DNA from: Vandiemenella viatica
Lineage: Eukaryota; Arthropoda; Insecta; Orthoptera; Morabidae
Length of the DNA: 64,000 bases
Assembly (NCBI GenBank): GCA_031002005.1
Contig: JARYHS010008074.1
Location: forward strand, 278,939,930 to 279,003,929
Direction of reading: 5' to 3'
The stretch's first letter is position 1. The number at the start of each line of letters is the position of its first letter. Position numbers and translations under genes: made by a program. Shown here piece by piece: positions 1-11,461 of this stretch. The notes beneath the pieces are model-generated. The model made no database searches and was not told where the DNA came from. It saw only the letters and a list, made by a program, of their open reading frames with translations.

Positions 1-26
1 TAAGGTCCAAATCGCGAAGACAAAAT

Positions 27-45
27 AAAATAATAATAATAATAA
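27..45. repeat. (TAA)n microsatellite
   Basis: About six TAA/ATA repeats lie just upstream of the LINE that follows. RTE-like LINEs often end in or insert near such simple repeats, so this may belong to the target site. Confidence 0.7.
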
Positions 46-321
46 AACCCGTGTGGGGTTGTTAGATCCCCCATCGGGGGCCTCCCCAGGTGGCGGATAG
101 GGTGGTACTCCCAGATATGGGTGGTACTGGGAAAATGAAATACCCAGGGCGGACCAAATACTAACATAACCCACTAGTGTCTGTTCTGGCATCCAGCGGC
201 TAGTGGTCAGCGCCTGTCCACCTAGTTGGTGCGGCTGAATATACGTTCTAGGAACTGAAAATCCCTGGTCCTACACCCACCCAGTGAAAACTGGGCAAAC
301 AAGCAAAAGTACAAGCAAAAC

Positions 322-869
322 ATGACTGGTGTGAGTAATTACAAAATTACCCCAGGTTGTCGATCCACCCACAGGAACGTTCCTGTGGCAACCAAGCATT
401 CGGATTCTGGGGAGCTTGGACTAACACCTAAGAGAAAGTCAGAGTTTTCTGGAAAACTTCCACAAAATTACATAGCGACCATCAACATACAAACATTAAT
501 ACAGACAGGAAAATTACAAAACTTAACTACTGAACTTGATAAATATAAAATTATATTACTTGCAGTGCAGGAAACACGGATGGTGGCAATACAATGGATT
601 ATGGAAACTACAGGATCTTCAAGAGCAAGACTAACCGACGAGTAGGAAGAAACACAGCGATGTTATGAATGGCGTTCATTTTGCACAAGAAACTACTGAA
701 CTCAGTGACTGAAGTCTATCCAATTAACGACCGACTGATGACATTGCGATTCAAACATAAAACTAAACAGTGCACTTTCATCAACGCACACGCACCTACG
801 AACGAGGACAACAACAAGAAACCGGACGAAACGGGAAAATTCTGTAAAATTTGGAAACCACAACGATGA
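322..869 (+). pseudogene. LINE endonuclease fragment (RTE-like)
   Basis: Two overlapping frames together encode the start of an apurinic-type endonuclease. The segment TINIQTLIQTGKLQNLTTEL followed by LLAVQETRMV matches the first strand and catalytic-Glu region (W/T-N-[VI]-[RQ]-T-L ... QE[TI]R) of RTE-like endonucleases. The frame breaks near 645 and resumes at about 669, where the stretch IHKKLLNSVTEVYPINDRLM continues the fold. The metal-binding SDH end of the domain is not found in frame. The domain is broken and inactive. Assignment rests on motif memory; a protein profile search would settle the clade. Confidence 0.65.
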
Positions 870-1215
870 AAACACCAAAAAGTGACACAAGAATCCTACT
901 AGAGGATTTCAATGCAAACTTGGAAAAGAAAAGAAATACAGGAAAACAGTAGGCAAAATTCCAGCCCACAAATTTAACAATATCATTTATGAAAAAAAAA
1001 AAAAAAAATCAGAAACATGGAGGTCCCCAATACAAGCAATAGGTGAATATCAGTTAGACCACGTGGCAATCTCAAATAATGAACAAAAAGAAGTAGAAGA
1101 CGTTCAGGTGAGACGAGGGGCAAACATAGATCCAAATCACTACTTAACAAGAATCAAAATTAAGTTTACACCTAGGAGAATTCTTAGGCAGGTCCGAACC
1201 GTTTAGAAAATCGAC

Positions 1216-1800
1216 GTGAAACAAATTGAAACCTCGAAATTAAGGGAAGAATGGGAGAAACAACAAACAAAAAACTGGACAGACTTTAAAAGCAAAATTA
1301 TCCAGAAGGCAAGAGAGCTAATACCACTTAAAATGAAGAGAAAACATCCGTTGGAGAACACAACATGCTATAATGCACTCGAAAATAGAAAGAAGGCATT
1401 TATGAATTGTAATAGCAACAGAACGGAACTCACACATCAGGAATTCCCTAGGATCAGGAAACAAACAGCGAGAACAATAAGGAAAATCAAGAGAGAGTAC
1501 ATAAACGAACAACTGAACTGCATGGAGAATGACCTCAAGAACTACAAGATGCGAGACTTCTACAAAATCTTTGCAAATCAAATCCGAGGGTACATACCAC
1601 AAAATCTGTGTTTCAGGAAAGACGATGGGAAATTGGCATTAATAATAAATAAAATTGTGCAGAATAGCAAAATACTTTTCAAAATTACTAATTTGCCCAC
1701 AAGCAACAAACAGATTTTTAACAGCAGAGAGCGGGAACAGAACAAAATATTCGGAACACCCCAACTCAAGAAGAAATTTATAGAGACATTCAGAAACTAA
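1216..1800 (+). pseudogene. LINE inter-domain region (endonuclease-RT linker)
   Basis: A 194-codon open frame, lysine and asparagine rich, with a helical WDFKxxIxxxAxE-like start (NWTDFKSKIIQKARELIPLK). This is typical of the linker between the endonuclease and reverse transcriptase of RTE-like LINEs. It ends at 1800, just before the sequence 'aaaataacaaaacatcaggag' begins the KSSGEDGI-like finger region of the RT in another frame. There is no catalytic function on its own. It is the longest uninterrupted piece of this element. Confidence 0.6.
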
Positions 1801-1999
1801 AAAAATAACAAAACATCAGGAGAGGACGGTATTGTTGCGATACTGATGAAGAACATAGGACCTAAAACATTAAAAGAGATTACTGAAATAAATATGGGAA
1901 AATGAAAAGATACCAGTAGACTGGAAATGTGGACTGATTCACCCACTTTTCAAAAAACCAACTAGCACTGACGTGAACAACTATGTAGAGATTTCGCTA

Positions 2000-2610
2000 C
2001 TACCAGTCACGTACAAAGATACTATCCGCACATCTACTCAAAAGAACACAAGAACAACTAGAATTAAACATTAGTGACCTACAAGCAGGGTTCAGATCTG
2101 GAAGATAATGCACATAACAGATACACAATCTGAAAAGTGTACTGAAATTGATGGCACTTAGAAGTAGGTCCATAGTGTACATGTTTGCTGACTTTAAAAA
2201 TTCATATGACTCAATAGATAGGGAATCTTTATTTACTATCTTAAAAGAAAGGAATTTAGACGATAAAACCAGAAGATTGATAGAACAGGTACTAACCGAA
2301 ACCACATCGAAAGTTAAATTCATGGGTGAAATATTTGAACCATTCGAAATTAGAACAGGAGTAAGACAGGGAGATGGATTGTCACTCTTCAGCATTGTAC
2401 TAGATAAAGTAATGACAGAACGGGAAAACCAGCTGAAAGCAGAAAAAATGTGAGCACCCATAAAAATAGAGACAAAAAGATTATGCATACCATATCTGGC
2501 GTTTGCTGACGACCTAGCAATCATCACAGACAAAGATGAAGTGGCCATCAGGCAATTAGAAATCCTCAAGAAATGCGCAGAAAAAATAGGTTTACAAATT
2601 TTATTTAAAA
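2000..2610 (+). pseudogene. LINE reverse transcriptase fragment (RTE-like)
   Basis: The palm motifs are visible. ADFKNSYDSIDRESL (about 2190-2230) is motif A, IRTGVRQGDGLS (about 2350-2385) is the motif B region, and LAFADDLAI has the catalytic F-A-D-D codons at 2502-2513. Frames shift between motif B and the FADD box, after a stop at 2451. The catalytic residues survive but the ORF does not. The wording (ILKERNLDDKTRRLIEQVL, SKVKFMGEIFEPFEI) is characteristic of RTE-like elements. Confidence 0.75.
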
Positions 2611-3126
2611 AAAGAAAATTGAATATATAGGAAAAAAAAACAAGATAAAAACAAAGGACAAAATATGGTGAAATCAAGTGGGTAAAACAGTTTAAATACC
2701 TAGGAGAAATCATAGAACGAATAGGACTAGAAGAGAAAGCACAGGAAGCAATAGTATAGAAGATGAAGAAAGTGATAGGGTTAGTGCAAAATATGTACAA
2801 CATAAAAAGTATTTCCGACACCAAGATAAGACATTATAGCACAGGCAGACAGCAGTAACATACGCAAGTGACACCTTGGCAATGAATAAAAAAGTAACAG
2901 AACAAATCAGAAAGAAGAAAGAAAAATCATCATAAAATCCTGGGACGCAGAGTGAATAAAGGTAAACAGTATAGACTAAAAAAAACTACAGAGAAAATTT
3001 CAAACATAGAATCAGACATTTAAAAAAAACTGAAATTTTTATGGGCACCTGAGTAGACATCCGAATGAAAGAATTTCAAGACAAATTTTAAAATAGACAC
3101 AAACAGTAAAAACAACCACCCCATGG

Positions 3127-3342
3127 ATGAAGGAGGTGGAGAAAGATCTGAAGTCTGCAGGTATTTCTATGGGAGACGTAACAGACCGAGTGATTTTTAA
3201 ATATAAAGTGAACTCCTTGGAAGTTATTTCCGAGAAAAAAAAGGAAAGATCTAAAAGGATATGGATTGCGGAAGTAAAGAAAACCGTCAGTGAAAGAATG
3301 AGAAAATATTGGTCCGACAAGAAGAACATCCCTAAGAAAAAT
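3127..3342 (+). pseudogene. LINE ORF2 C-terminal tail
   Basis: A short open frame starting MKEVEKDLKSAGIS, followed by a basic KKKERSKRIW...KTVSERMRKYW tail. RTE-like proteins commonly end in such a WLxEVEKDLKxAGI plus basic tail. It belongs to the preceding RT and is about 50 bases from the (AAT)n end of the element. Confidence 0.55.
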
Positions 3343-3689
3343 TGAACACATCCAATCAAAATTGCTTATGGTTCTCCGTTATGGGGAGATGTGACAATAA
3401 TAATAATCATAAAAAATAGGAAGCCATTTTAACTAGAAAAATACAAACAAACTAATCTTTATATATATAAAAATCTCGTGTCACGATGTTCGTCCGGGAT
3501 GAACTCCGAAACTACATAACCGATTTAGATGAAATTTGGCTTAATGTGTGTAATTTAGTCCAACTTAAAAGATAGGATAGTTTTTATCTGGATTATAGAC
3601 CTCAATATTTATTATTTGCGAAATAAATGTTCATTAAATGTTTTTCATAGGACAATGGTTTGTAAATATTTGTAAGCCACCAAGGCTAA

Positions 3690-3990
3690 GCGGTCTGCTG
3701 GCTAAGTGGTTAGGGCGTCTGACTGGAGATGGAAAGGTCCACGGTTCGAGTCCCTGTCTCGGCGAGGATTTTTAGAGACAATTAACCCGGCATTAACCCC
3801 CGGCGCAGCATGCTGTATGAGGTGAAATACACCAGGACGGTACTGTGGTTCGGATTCGACGTTAAAATGTAGGTCCCCTGTACCAGGCAGGATGGGCGGG
3901 CTAGGTAAAGGCGGCTACGACAGGGGCAGAATGCCGGCCAGTAGAAACCATGTCACCAGGTCATTACGACCACACGTAATTATTATTATA
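3690..3990 (+). repeat. tRNA-derived SINE inside the Helitron
   Basis: An A box (TGGCTAAGTGG, 3699-3709) and a B box (GGTTCGAGTCC, 3743-3753) are correctly spaced for an internal RNA polymerase III promoter. The downstream body includes a block at about 3848-3891 (CGGATTCGACGTTAAAATG then TAGGTCCCCTGTACCAGGC) that recurs at about 26211-26256 and, reversed, at about 58068-58115. The end of the element is vague. The tRNA head does not fold as a functional tRNA with the flanking sequence. Confidence 0.7.
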
Positions 3991-4784
3991 GTTCCATAAG
4001 TTTCTAACAGATGGCGATGTGTTAACTTATCTATACAACACTTGGTTAGCTTGGTTGGGTAATCATCCAGTAGATCACGTTCTGTTTCAATTTATTTATG
4101 CTACAGTTTATTCCTAACAGATGGCGGTGTGTTAATTATCGAACCATCCCGAAGATGGCGGTAGTATTTCGATTATTTATGCTACGGTCTATTCCACGCC
4201 ATATGTTTGAGTTTCTTCAATTTAATTGTGCTGTGTATTGTGTTATAATTATACTGTATTGTTGTTCATCGTTTTGTGTGTCTTTATACCTAACGACAAA
4301 GTAATTACACACATCAATATAACATTGAAGAAAACGTTACGATAAATTCTAATGTTTAAGCATTTCTCGCTAGCTTATCATTTTTCTTCTTCTTTTGTTA
4401 TGGTCAGCTAGAGACCACGTGTCAATTTCAATTCCTCTCCTGTTGTTTTTCATTCTTCCTCCCCAGTACTCCTTCATTATTGCACTCCTCTCTTTGACAA
4501 GTCTGCTAACGAAAAATTTTTCTTTCCATACAGTTCACTGGTATTATTTCGTTTCAAATCTTTCTAAACCTCTTGAAAGCCTGGTGTCATCTATGCTATA
4601 AATGTATAAAAAAATATCATTCTTCTTTTTCTGTTATTTTTTCAATGTTATTTTATATTTCCTCATTAGTTCTTAACTTCCATTTTACTGTATTTTTCAA
4701 TGGACCCACGGTATTATAGTGTCTTATTTTAAGGCTTTCAGAAAGGCACTTTTTGTTGTAATTCAAATATTTTTCAGTGAAATG

Positions 4785-5905
4785 TCGCCAAAGAATCTAA
4801 CCTCGACAATGCGTGTAGCAGAGAGGCAAGACGCACGACGAGAGAGCTCATCAATCAGCAACACAAATCGCGGAAAGTAAGGAAGTTCAAAGAATCAGGA
4901 CAGCTGAGCGTCGTATGCAAGAATCTCAAGAACAGCGTTATGAACGTCTGTGATAGAATATATCGAGAACAAGAGCGGCACGAGAACAGCACATAGCTAC
5001 ATTTAGTGAAAAAGAACGAGAGAGACAGTAAATCAGTCGTGCATTAACACGTGTATCATTTGTTCGTCTTGCGTTCCAATATGCACCAGCCATTGATTAC
5101 TCTGCACATTCTAAAACTGCAATTGGTGCAATGAGCAAAATATGCCAGTATTATCAGGCGTTGAAATTCCGCAATGTAGCAGCCGGCATGTGTTGTGCAT
5201 CAGGAAAAGATGTATTATTACCACTACCCAATCCGCCAGAATATTTACAATCCTTCTTGCTGGCGAATCAAACGATTCGAAATTGTTTCTGCGCAAGACA
5301 CGCAAATTCAATTCTTGCTTCCAGATGACGTCTTTTGGGGCAACAAAAATTTGCGATCTTACATCTGATGGACGTCATTTTGAAACTAAATTCAAAATAC
5401 AAGGCCAGGTGTACCATAAGATTGGGTCGTTGATACCGAAGCCAAACGATGACCCGAAGTTTCTCCAAATCTATTGGAAATTGTGAGGAACGCTTGAAAA
5501 CTAGGTGCCAGTATAATTTCATCGAGCAAGCAGAAGAGAGAGCAATTGTGGTATTGTTGGAAAATTGTTTGGAAAATAATAATCAACTTATCAATTGTGT
5601 CGCCACAATTAAAAAATGACAACAATCAAATTGTCATCAAAGCTGACAAATTACCATCAGGAGAACATGCTGGCAGATTCAACGCGCCAACCATAGATGA
5701 AGTTGCAGTTTTTATGATTGGTAACTCAGTTGATTAAAGTCACACTTCAAGATAGAACTGTTAATATAATTTCGGATCTACACCGTTCGTATGACGTACT
5801 CCAGTATCCACTGATATTCTGGCAAGGGCAGAATGAATATCACATCAACAGCGTGATCCAGTTGCTGGTAAATTTAATATTCAACTATTTAATTCGTTTT
5901 TTATT
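4785..5905 (+). pseudogene. Helitron Rep-helicase protein, N-terminal part (broken)
   Basis: Pieces in several frames encode the N-terminal region of an animal Helitron protein. They include an Arg/Glu-rich repeat region (about 4800-5040), a FQYAPAIDYSAHSKTAIGAM stretch, the LPNPPEYLQSFL segment, KIQGQVYHKIGSL with PNDDPKFLQIYW, and FNAPTIDEVAVFMIG followed by LHRSYDVLQYPLIFWQGQN. There are at least four frame changes and several stops. The function would have been rolling-circle replication initiation. Coding continues after the insertion at about 5910-6015. Confidence 0.75.
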
Positions 5906-5909
5906 AGTA

Positions 5910-5966
5910 CAGTAGACCCGCTGTATTCCGACCAGGGACCGGATTATAGCGGGCCCACTATATTGA
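5910..5966 (+). mobile_element. Possible pogo/Tigger-like TIR fragment
   Basis: CAGTAGACCCGCTGTATTCC, then a GGGACCGGATTATAGCGGGC stretch, interrupts the Helitron reading frame between VAGKF and the region that resumes at about 6020. CAGTAGxCCCxxxTxTCCG is the usual start of pogo/Tigger-type TIRs. No matching right end was found. Confidence 0.35.
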
Positions 5967-6019
5967 TTTCTTATTCTTTTTTTACTATTTATTATTTTTT
6001 CAGGTAATAAACAAATAAA

Positions 6020-7745
6020 AAAGTTACTTCAATGAATTACTACGCCCTCGATTGATGATTAGACGTAATTAGGATAACTATATCCTTCGATATCGTCAAC
6101 TGTGCCTTCAATACGTGGTGGATATGTACGCCAAGGTTGAAAACAAGCATTTGCGATTTATTCGATACAACCAGGTTAACTTACGATCGGAGGAATAAAT
6201 CCTCTTACGAGATACTGTTATCGGCAATATTTATGGAAATTTAAACGCCAATGATATCGGTAATGCATTTATTTTACCTTCAAGCTACATCGGCAGTTCA
6301 CGGAACATGCAGGAATATATACAGGATGCGATGACTTAGGTACGTCATTATGGTCGTCCAGATTTGTTTATTACATTTACATGTAATCCGAATTTGGAGG
6401 AAATACAAACTTTGCTATTACCAGGAAAACAATCAATCCATTGTCAAGGTATCACAGCACGTATGATGTCACGGCACGTGTGTTCAAACAAAAATTAAAT
6501 CATTGATTGATTTAATCGTAAAACATTCAGTTTTCGGTAACACACGTTGCTATCTGTAGTTGATTGAGTGCCAAAGTGAGTTTTGCCTCATTCTCACATT
6601 TTGATTTGGCTTAAAGTTAAAATCCATCCAGAAGATATTGTTCAAATAATTTCAGCCGAAATTCCGGACCCATTAATTGATCAAGAATTGTTTGATATTA
6701 TTACCAGTCACTCGATCCACGGACCGTGCGGTGCTTTTTAACATGACATCGCCATGCATGGAAGGTGGAAAATGTAAGAAACGTTTTCCAAAGGAATATA
6801 CGAATGATAGATACTATTACGGATATCGATGGTTATCCGTTGTATCGCCGCAGAAACGCTGAGAATGGTGTCCAAACATTTACAATGCGAATGTCAAATT
6901 CTAGAAACCAAGTTGAATTTGAGAATCAGTGGGTGCTTTCAAAAACGTATAAGGCTCATATTAATGTCGAGTCTTGCAGTTCTGTAAAATCCATTAAGTA
7001 CGTTTGCAAATATGTTAATAAAGGCAGTGATTTGGCCGTATTTGAAGTTCAAAATGTAAATAAAAATGACGAAATAACACGATACCAGATAGGTAGATAC
7101 ATCAGCAGCAACGAAGCTATCTGGTATATTTTTAGTTTTCGCATCCATGAAAGAGACCCTTCCATCCAGCATCTTGCAATACATCTTGAAAACGGTATAA
7201 GTGTATATTTCACCAAAGAAAATATTTTCCAAAGAATACTTGAACCACCAAAAACGACAAACCACAAACTGAATTTTTCACATTGTATCAAAAATCTGAT
7301 GTGTTCCGCCAATTCCCAAAAACATTATTATATACCGATGTTCCAAGCTATTTTTCATGGAACAAATTAGGTAAAAATGGTAGCCACGTAAACAAGGAGA
7401 ACCACATCCTTCGATCGCAGGTATATTCAAAGCAAAGACTTTACACAGTGCATCCAAAACAACGTGAATGTTTCTTTCAGCGTTTGTTATTGGCGAATGT
7501 TCCCGGACCAGCTTCTTTCGAATGTTTACGAACAGTTAATGGTCGAGTGTTCAATACATGTCGAGTGTCAATACATTTCAAGATGCATGCCGCGAGTTGC
7601 AGCTGCTGTTAGACGACAATTATTGGGACCTGACACTTGCTGATGCAGCGTTGACAGCCATGCCGAATAGTATTCGTCAAACTGTTTGCAATTATTTTGA
7701 CAACATGTTATCCAACACAATCTTCGAGTTTGTGGAAAAAATATA
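6020..7745 (+). pseudogene. Helitron Rep domain (broken)
   Basis: Frame pieces carry LPSSYIGSSRNMQEYIQDAM, YGRPDLFITFTCNP, the HUH box as PHSHILIWL (His codons 6589-6591 and 6595-6597), EIPDPLIDQELFD, TSPCMEGGKCKKRFPKEYTN, KYVCKYVNKGSD, and GRYISSNEAIW. These are standard landmarks of Helitron Rep proteins; the HUH endonuclease would nick and ligate DNA strands. Longer open pieces are 6765-7370 and 7283-7612. The frame ends at about 7745 shortly after ADAALTAMPNSIRQ. In intact relatives a PIF1-like helicase follows; here it is gone. Not functional. Confidence 0.85.
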
Positions 7746-8059
7746 AAAACAGTATGACTGAAGATATAACTGCAATTTCAGTTTATATAAATAAATAAAA
7801 AATAATTTATTTATTTATTTTATAAATATCAATTTTTATATAATTTCAATTATGTAATTTGTAATAAAAAGTAAATTAAATTTTTTTATGATCGTTTGTC
7901 CTTAATTTCAACTCTCCGTAACTCTTTACCAATTACATTTGAATTTCCAAATCGACAACAATGTTTTTGTCTTTATTAGTGAATATTAATTTGACTACTT
8001 AAGGAAGTTTAGAATAACATTAATCCAACGTACAATAATTAGTAAGTCACAGCAACGCG

Positions 8060-8075
8060 TGACCGGGTCAGCTAG
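8060..8075 (+). terminator. Helitron 3' end palindrome and CTAG terminus
   Basis: TGACC-G-GGTCA (8060-8070) followed by GCTAG marks the 3' terminus; Helitrons use a short hairpin before CTRR as the transposition terminator. A T follows at 8076, as expected. Confidence 0.8.
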
Positions 8076-9767
8076 TAGCAATATAATACAAAGTAATTCA
8101 AAGGCTACGAAAAATGTTTTGTAACGCTATGCTATTTCCATTGCATAATGAAAATGTCTGTAAGTCACTGAAAGTTGTTTTTTCTGTCATAATAACCAAA
8201 GATACTAAATAGTTTCTATAAGAAAACCGCACCTGTAATTAGTATAAATTGTTGTATGCTGTGATAACTGGAGTTGTGTCGTTTGACGAAGCGCTACCAA
8301 ACTGATCACGGGTAGGGACTACCATGGTGAGGTCACATTTTGCGACCGTCCTGGTTATGGTGTATTAGGTGGTTTTCTGGGGAAATTAAAGTGAAATCTT
8401 GTAATTTATTCAGTTTCATTCTCAAAATCAAAATCAAAATCAACATATCGACATTAGATATATAGACGAAAGCTTTCACGGTCAGAGGGTAACAGTTATG
8501 ATTCATCCTTTGTACAGAGACTAATGATAGAATTCGTGAGAACCGTGTTGGTAATCGCAACACTTAGATCCGGAAAAAGATGGCTATGAGAAAATCTGTT
8601 CTCTAGATTTTGGAATAGTCCTCTCATGTCATATAACACATCTAATGTAATAGGAATGGCCGAAACTCTGTAAAGTGTTCAACAAAACAGGGCAGTATCC
8701 TAAAAAGAAGAAGAAGAAGAAAAAAACAACAACATATATATGAATCATACACTGCAGGTGTTTCTTCAATACCCAAGATGTTGTAGGAATGACAAATGCC
8801 AGCAGAGTGAAGCAGATGGATAATCCACTTTTAAATATCGTGATAGGAAGAAATGTTCCACCTACAAAGGTATAGGTGCTACATTTGAAATTGGAAAACC
8901 TTGTAGAACGATTTTAGCATAGGATATTATTGATTTAAGAAGGGAAGATCAAAAATTGATCTCTGTCTGAGGAAAATAGCTGTGAGAACAGCACGGCCCT
9001 TGTTAAAGTTCGACAAAAACATTTTTATGAAAATAATAAAACTATTATTTTATGGAAAACCCTAAGATAATGGTAATGTACAGAACTTGACATCAGTAGG
9101 TTCTATTAAACTTGAGTGAAAGCGACCGAATATTAGTTTGAATGTCTCGGAACTATAGTAGTAATATATGGTTTCAATGATGACGAGTTCACTAACGAAA
9201 TGCAAGATGGAGGGAATTATAGATACTAAATGGAGCAATAAAATTCCTGTTACGTGCATGAATCTAATTTATGACATAGAAAGTTTGAACTATGAGACAC
9301 AGAATTTGTGTAAAGAAGAAGTGAGAAGGATTCCATCATCATCATAAATAAGGTTTTGCAAAAGCATGATTGGGTTGACGAGACGGTACAGACTGAAGAA
9401 TGAGAAGACCAGCGACATGGCAAAAGTTGACAGATTGCATCACAAATTACTAATTAGAAATACGTAGATTTAACATGTAGAAAGAAAAGATGTTGCTAAA
9501 AGACCTAGGGAAATGCAGCTCGAGAACTGTATGCCCAGGGATGATCACGAATGAGATAAAGCACTAACACAAAATAAAAGGGATAATATTAGTATAGAAG
9601 TAAAAAGACACAAGTGAATGCAGAGGTTTCATTATCTGAGTAGTCGGAACACAGTGGGATAGTTATATGTTTAATTTTCGTGCTTGCGATAAAAAAAGAA
9701 GGTTGCTCTAGCAGCTAAAAGCGAATCGGTAGTTCCTCTTGAGGCAGATGCAAATGTATTTCGTTTA
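8076..9767. other. Unassigned AT-rich region
   Basis: No gene is supported. It contains a four-fold TCAAAA-type run at about 8423-8445 and an (AAG)n microsatellite at about 8704-8721. The segment about 9300-9620 has LINE-tail-like purine-rich text, but no readable motif supports a call. Confidence 0.5.
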
Positions 9768-9775
9768 TCCTAGAA

Positions 9776-10118
9776 CAGGGTTTCTCAAAGTGAGGTAAGC
9801 GAACCCCTAGAACTCTAGAGGTTTACGAATTGAACGTAGTAGGTTCGCGACAAAATTTACGTTATGACGGCTGACTGGGTATCTCGAAAGCACAACACGC
9901 AAAATGATGAATTGAGACTGAATATGAGCAAAATTGCTCCTAAAATCGACTCAACTTGTGATAAGAAACAAACTCATCCATCAAACTAATTAATAACATA
10001 TTGCTCTTTATGACTGTATTACTTTTTTAGACAAAATCCTTATATTTAAAAAAAAAAATAGAAAACCAGTTTTGTTAAGGAGGTTTGCCACTGTTCAGGA
10101 AATTTCATATGGGTACGT
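9776..10118. mobile_element. hAT-type MITE, left part
   Basis: Begins with CAGGGTTTCTCAAAGTGAGG, a hAT-style terminal sequence. The matching inverted end is at 15336-15355. The 8-bp flanks, TCCTAGAA (9768-9775) and TCGTAGAT (15356-15363), agree at six positions, as expected for an aged hAT target duplication. Removing the LTR element between them leaves a MITE of about 368 bp. Confidence 0.7.
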
Positions 10119-10846
10119 TGTTATGGTTCTTTGGGTGGTTTAATTTCTGATGAATTAATTAAAAAGTCCACCAAAAAACAATGTATGTTGATGCTCGTTT
10201 ATTTTCAATCAAAACAAGTCTGCGACATTCACAAGCATAGTTGTTACAATCCAAAGATGCAATACTGACTTACTGAATACTTGAATGGAATCGAAAACTG
10301 AATGAAAACTTGCATGAATGTCTCTGTAACACTGAATTAATACTAATGCAAAACTAAAACTCTCTGTCCAGGCGATCTGTTTATATAGAGTCTATCGAAT
10401 TTACGAGAATTCTTCAAAGGCATCCGCCCGATATTTCTAGATCATTAACAATCACTCAAACAATTAAACATATTAAAAACAATCGGAATTGATAAAAAAT
10501 TAATTAATAACATTACAAAATGATTAGAAATGGTAATTAGAGATACTTAAATACAAAATTATTTACAGAAATCCTTTCAAATGGTGGAAAATTGTCCTGT
10601 AGACATCGTAACTTACATTAACACAAGTAATTACAAACTTTTAAGAAATACTCTTGCACCATTCGGTTCTTAAACATATTAAATAGACTTTAAATACTTT
10701 TCTTACATAAAATAAAGTCTATATACACTGATTTACCAGAATTTACAAAATAAACATATCAAATCACTTTCAAGCAAACTTTGGCTCACTACAAATATTT
10801 CACACAGTCCAATACTATTCAAAATACAGGTATTAGGGCTGTTACA
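10119..10846 (-). repeat. 3' LTR
   Basis: 728 bp and near-identical to 14598-15326. Read on the minus strand it starts TGTAACAGCCCTAATACC and ends ...AGAACCATAACA. It holds a TATATAAA box (10380-10387) and an AATAAA polyadenylation signal (10198-10203). Confidence 0.95.
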
Positions 10847-10859
10847 ACCCCTCCCCAGG
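10847..10859 (-). promoter_or_regulatory. Polypurine tract
   Basis: On the minus strand CCTGGGGAGGGGT immediately precedes the TG of the 3' LTR, the position of the plus-strand primer in LTR retrotransposons. A second GGGGAGGGG occurs at 11383-11391. Confidence 0.8.
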
Positions 10860-11382
10860 ATTCACTTAATTTTACACAGATAAAATTGATTGAATCCGTC
10901 ACGAATCTAAGCAGGTTGAATGTACACATAATGCAGACACGAACAGATTACAATCAATCAACCCTAATGACTTTTACAATGAACAGGTACAATTCTTCAT
11001 ACAACATCTGCACATAGTCCATGACACTGATTTTACAATAATTGTCTTTTCTCAGGTCCAATCATTTTATCATTTACTGTTTTTACACAACAAACGTTCA
11101 ATGCCATCACCTTAAGTTACAATTTTTTCACTCCAAATTACACACTTGATGTCTACTTGTTAATTACACCAGTCTGTTTACATTTTACAGCTGATAATTT
11201 GTCACCAAAATGTAGAAAGTCACAACATCATGAAAATATCAAAAGTTCTACACAAAACTGTCACAAATTGTTCTATACAGTGAAATGCTTACATCTGCAT
11301 CTGAACTTAAGTACTCACACAAGCTATTTACATGCATCAATTCAAAAACTTATTTACAAAATTAGATATTTACATGTAGGGA

Positions 11383-11391
11383 CCCCTCCCC
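11383..11391 (-). promoter_or_regulatory. Second GGGGAGGGG, possible extra polypurine tract
   Basis: An exact 9-base copy of the core of the terminal polypurine tract lies about 535 bases further inside the element. It could be a secondary priming site or the trace of an internal duplication. Confidence 0.35.
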
Positions 11392-11422
11392 AAACCATGC
11401 ATTTCAATTAATTCTCATAAGT

Positions 11423-11447
11423 GGTTTCCAGGATTTCCCTGGAAACC
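11423..11447. other. Perfect 10-bp hairpin downstream of the last ORF
   Basis: GGTTTCCAGG, a 5-base loop ATTTC, then CCTGGAAACC. It lies 15 bases beyond the end of ORF3 and within the 3' untranslated part of the element, so it would be present in the genomic RNA. Role unknown; a packaging, export or stop-related RNA structure is possible. Confidence 0.6.
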
Positions 11448-11461
11448 CAAAACCGCGTAAG

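Larger units (their letters stand above)
47..3417 (+). mobile_element. Decayed RTE-like non-LTR retrotransposon
   Basis: One degenerate LINE in plus orientation. In order it shows a GC-rich 5' leader (about 50-320), an AP-type endonuclease fragment (about 437-869), a linker (1216-1800), a reverse transcriptase fragment (about 2000-2610) and a C-terminal tail (3127-3342). It ends in an (AAT)n tail at about 3395-3410. The order and the wording of the conserved blocks fit the RTE-like group often annotated as craniofacial development protein 2-like. Many stops and frameshifts separate the pieces, so it cannot be autonomous. The 5' boundary is uncertain. A Helitron begins 38 bases after the tail. 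Confidence 0.75.
3456..8075 (+). mobile_element. Helitron, Rep decayed, helicase missing
   Basis: Starts TCTTTATATATATAAAAATC directly after an A (3455) and ends CTAG directly before a T (8076), which is the A|TC...CTRR|T insertion pattern of Helitrons. A short palindrome (TGACC-G-GGTCA, 8060-8070) sits just before the end. The interior encodes a Helitron-type N-terminal region and Rep domain in many frames. Coding stops near 7745 and the PIF1-like helicase that should follow is absent; the 330 bases between that point and the terminus are AT-rich. A SINE (about 3690-3990) and a pogo-like TIR fragment (about 5910) are inserted inside. Confidence 0.85.

Noticed and set aside
3690..3760. tRNA gene from A and B boxes (also 50338-50415 and 19050-19115)
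   Set aside because: The pol III boxes are present but the acceptor stems do not pair and the sequence continues into SINE bodies.
9300..9620. Tail of another LINE
   Set aside because: The style is suggestive (purine-rich, LINE-tail-like words) but no motif can be read in any frame.
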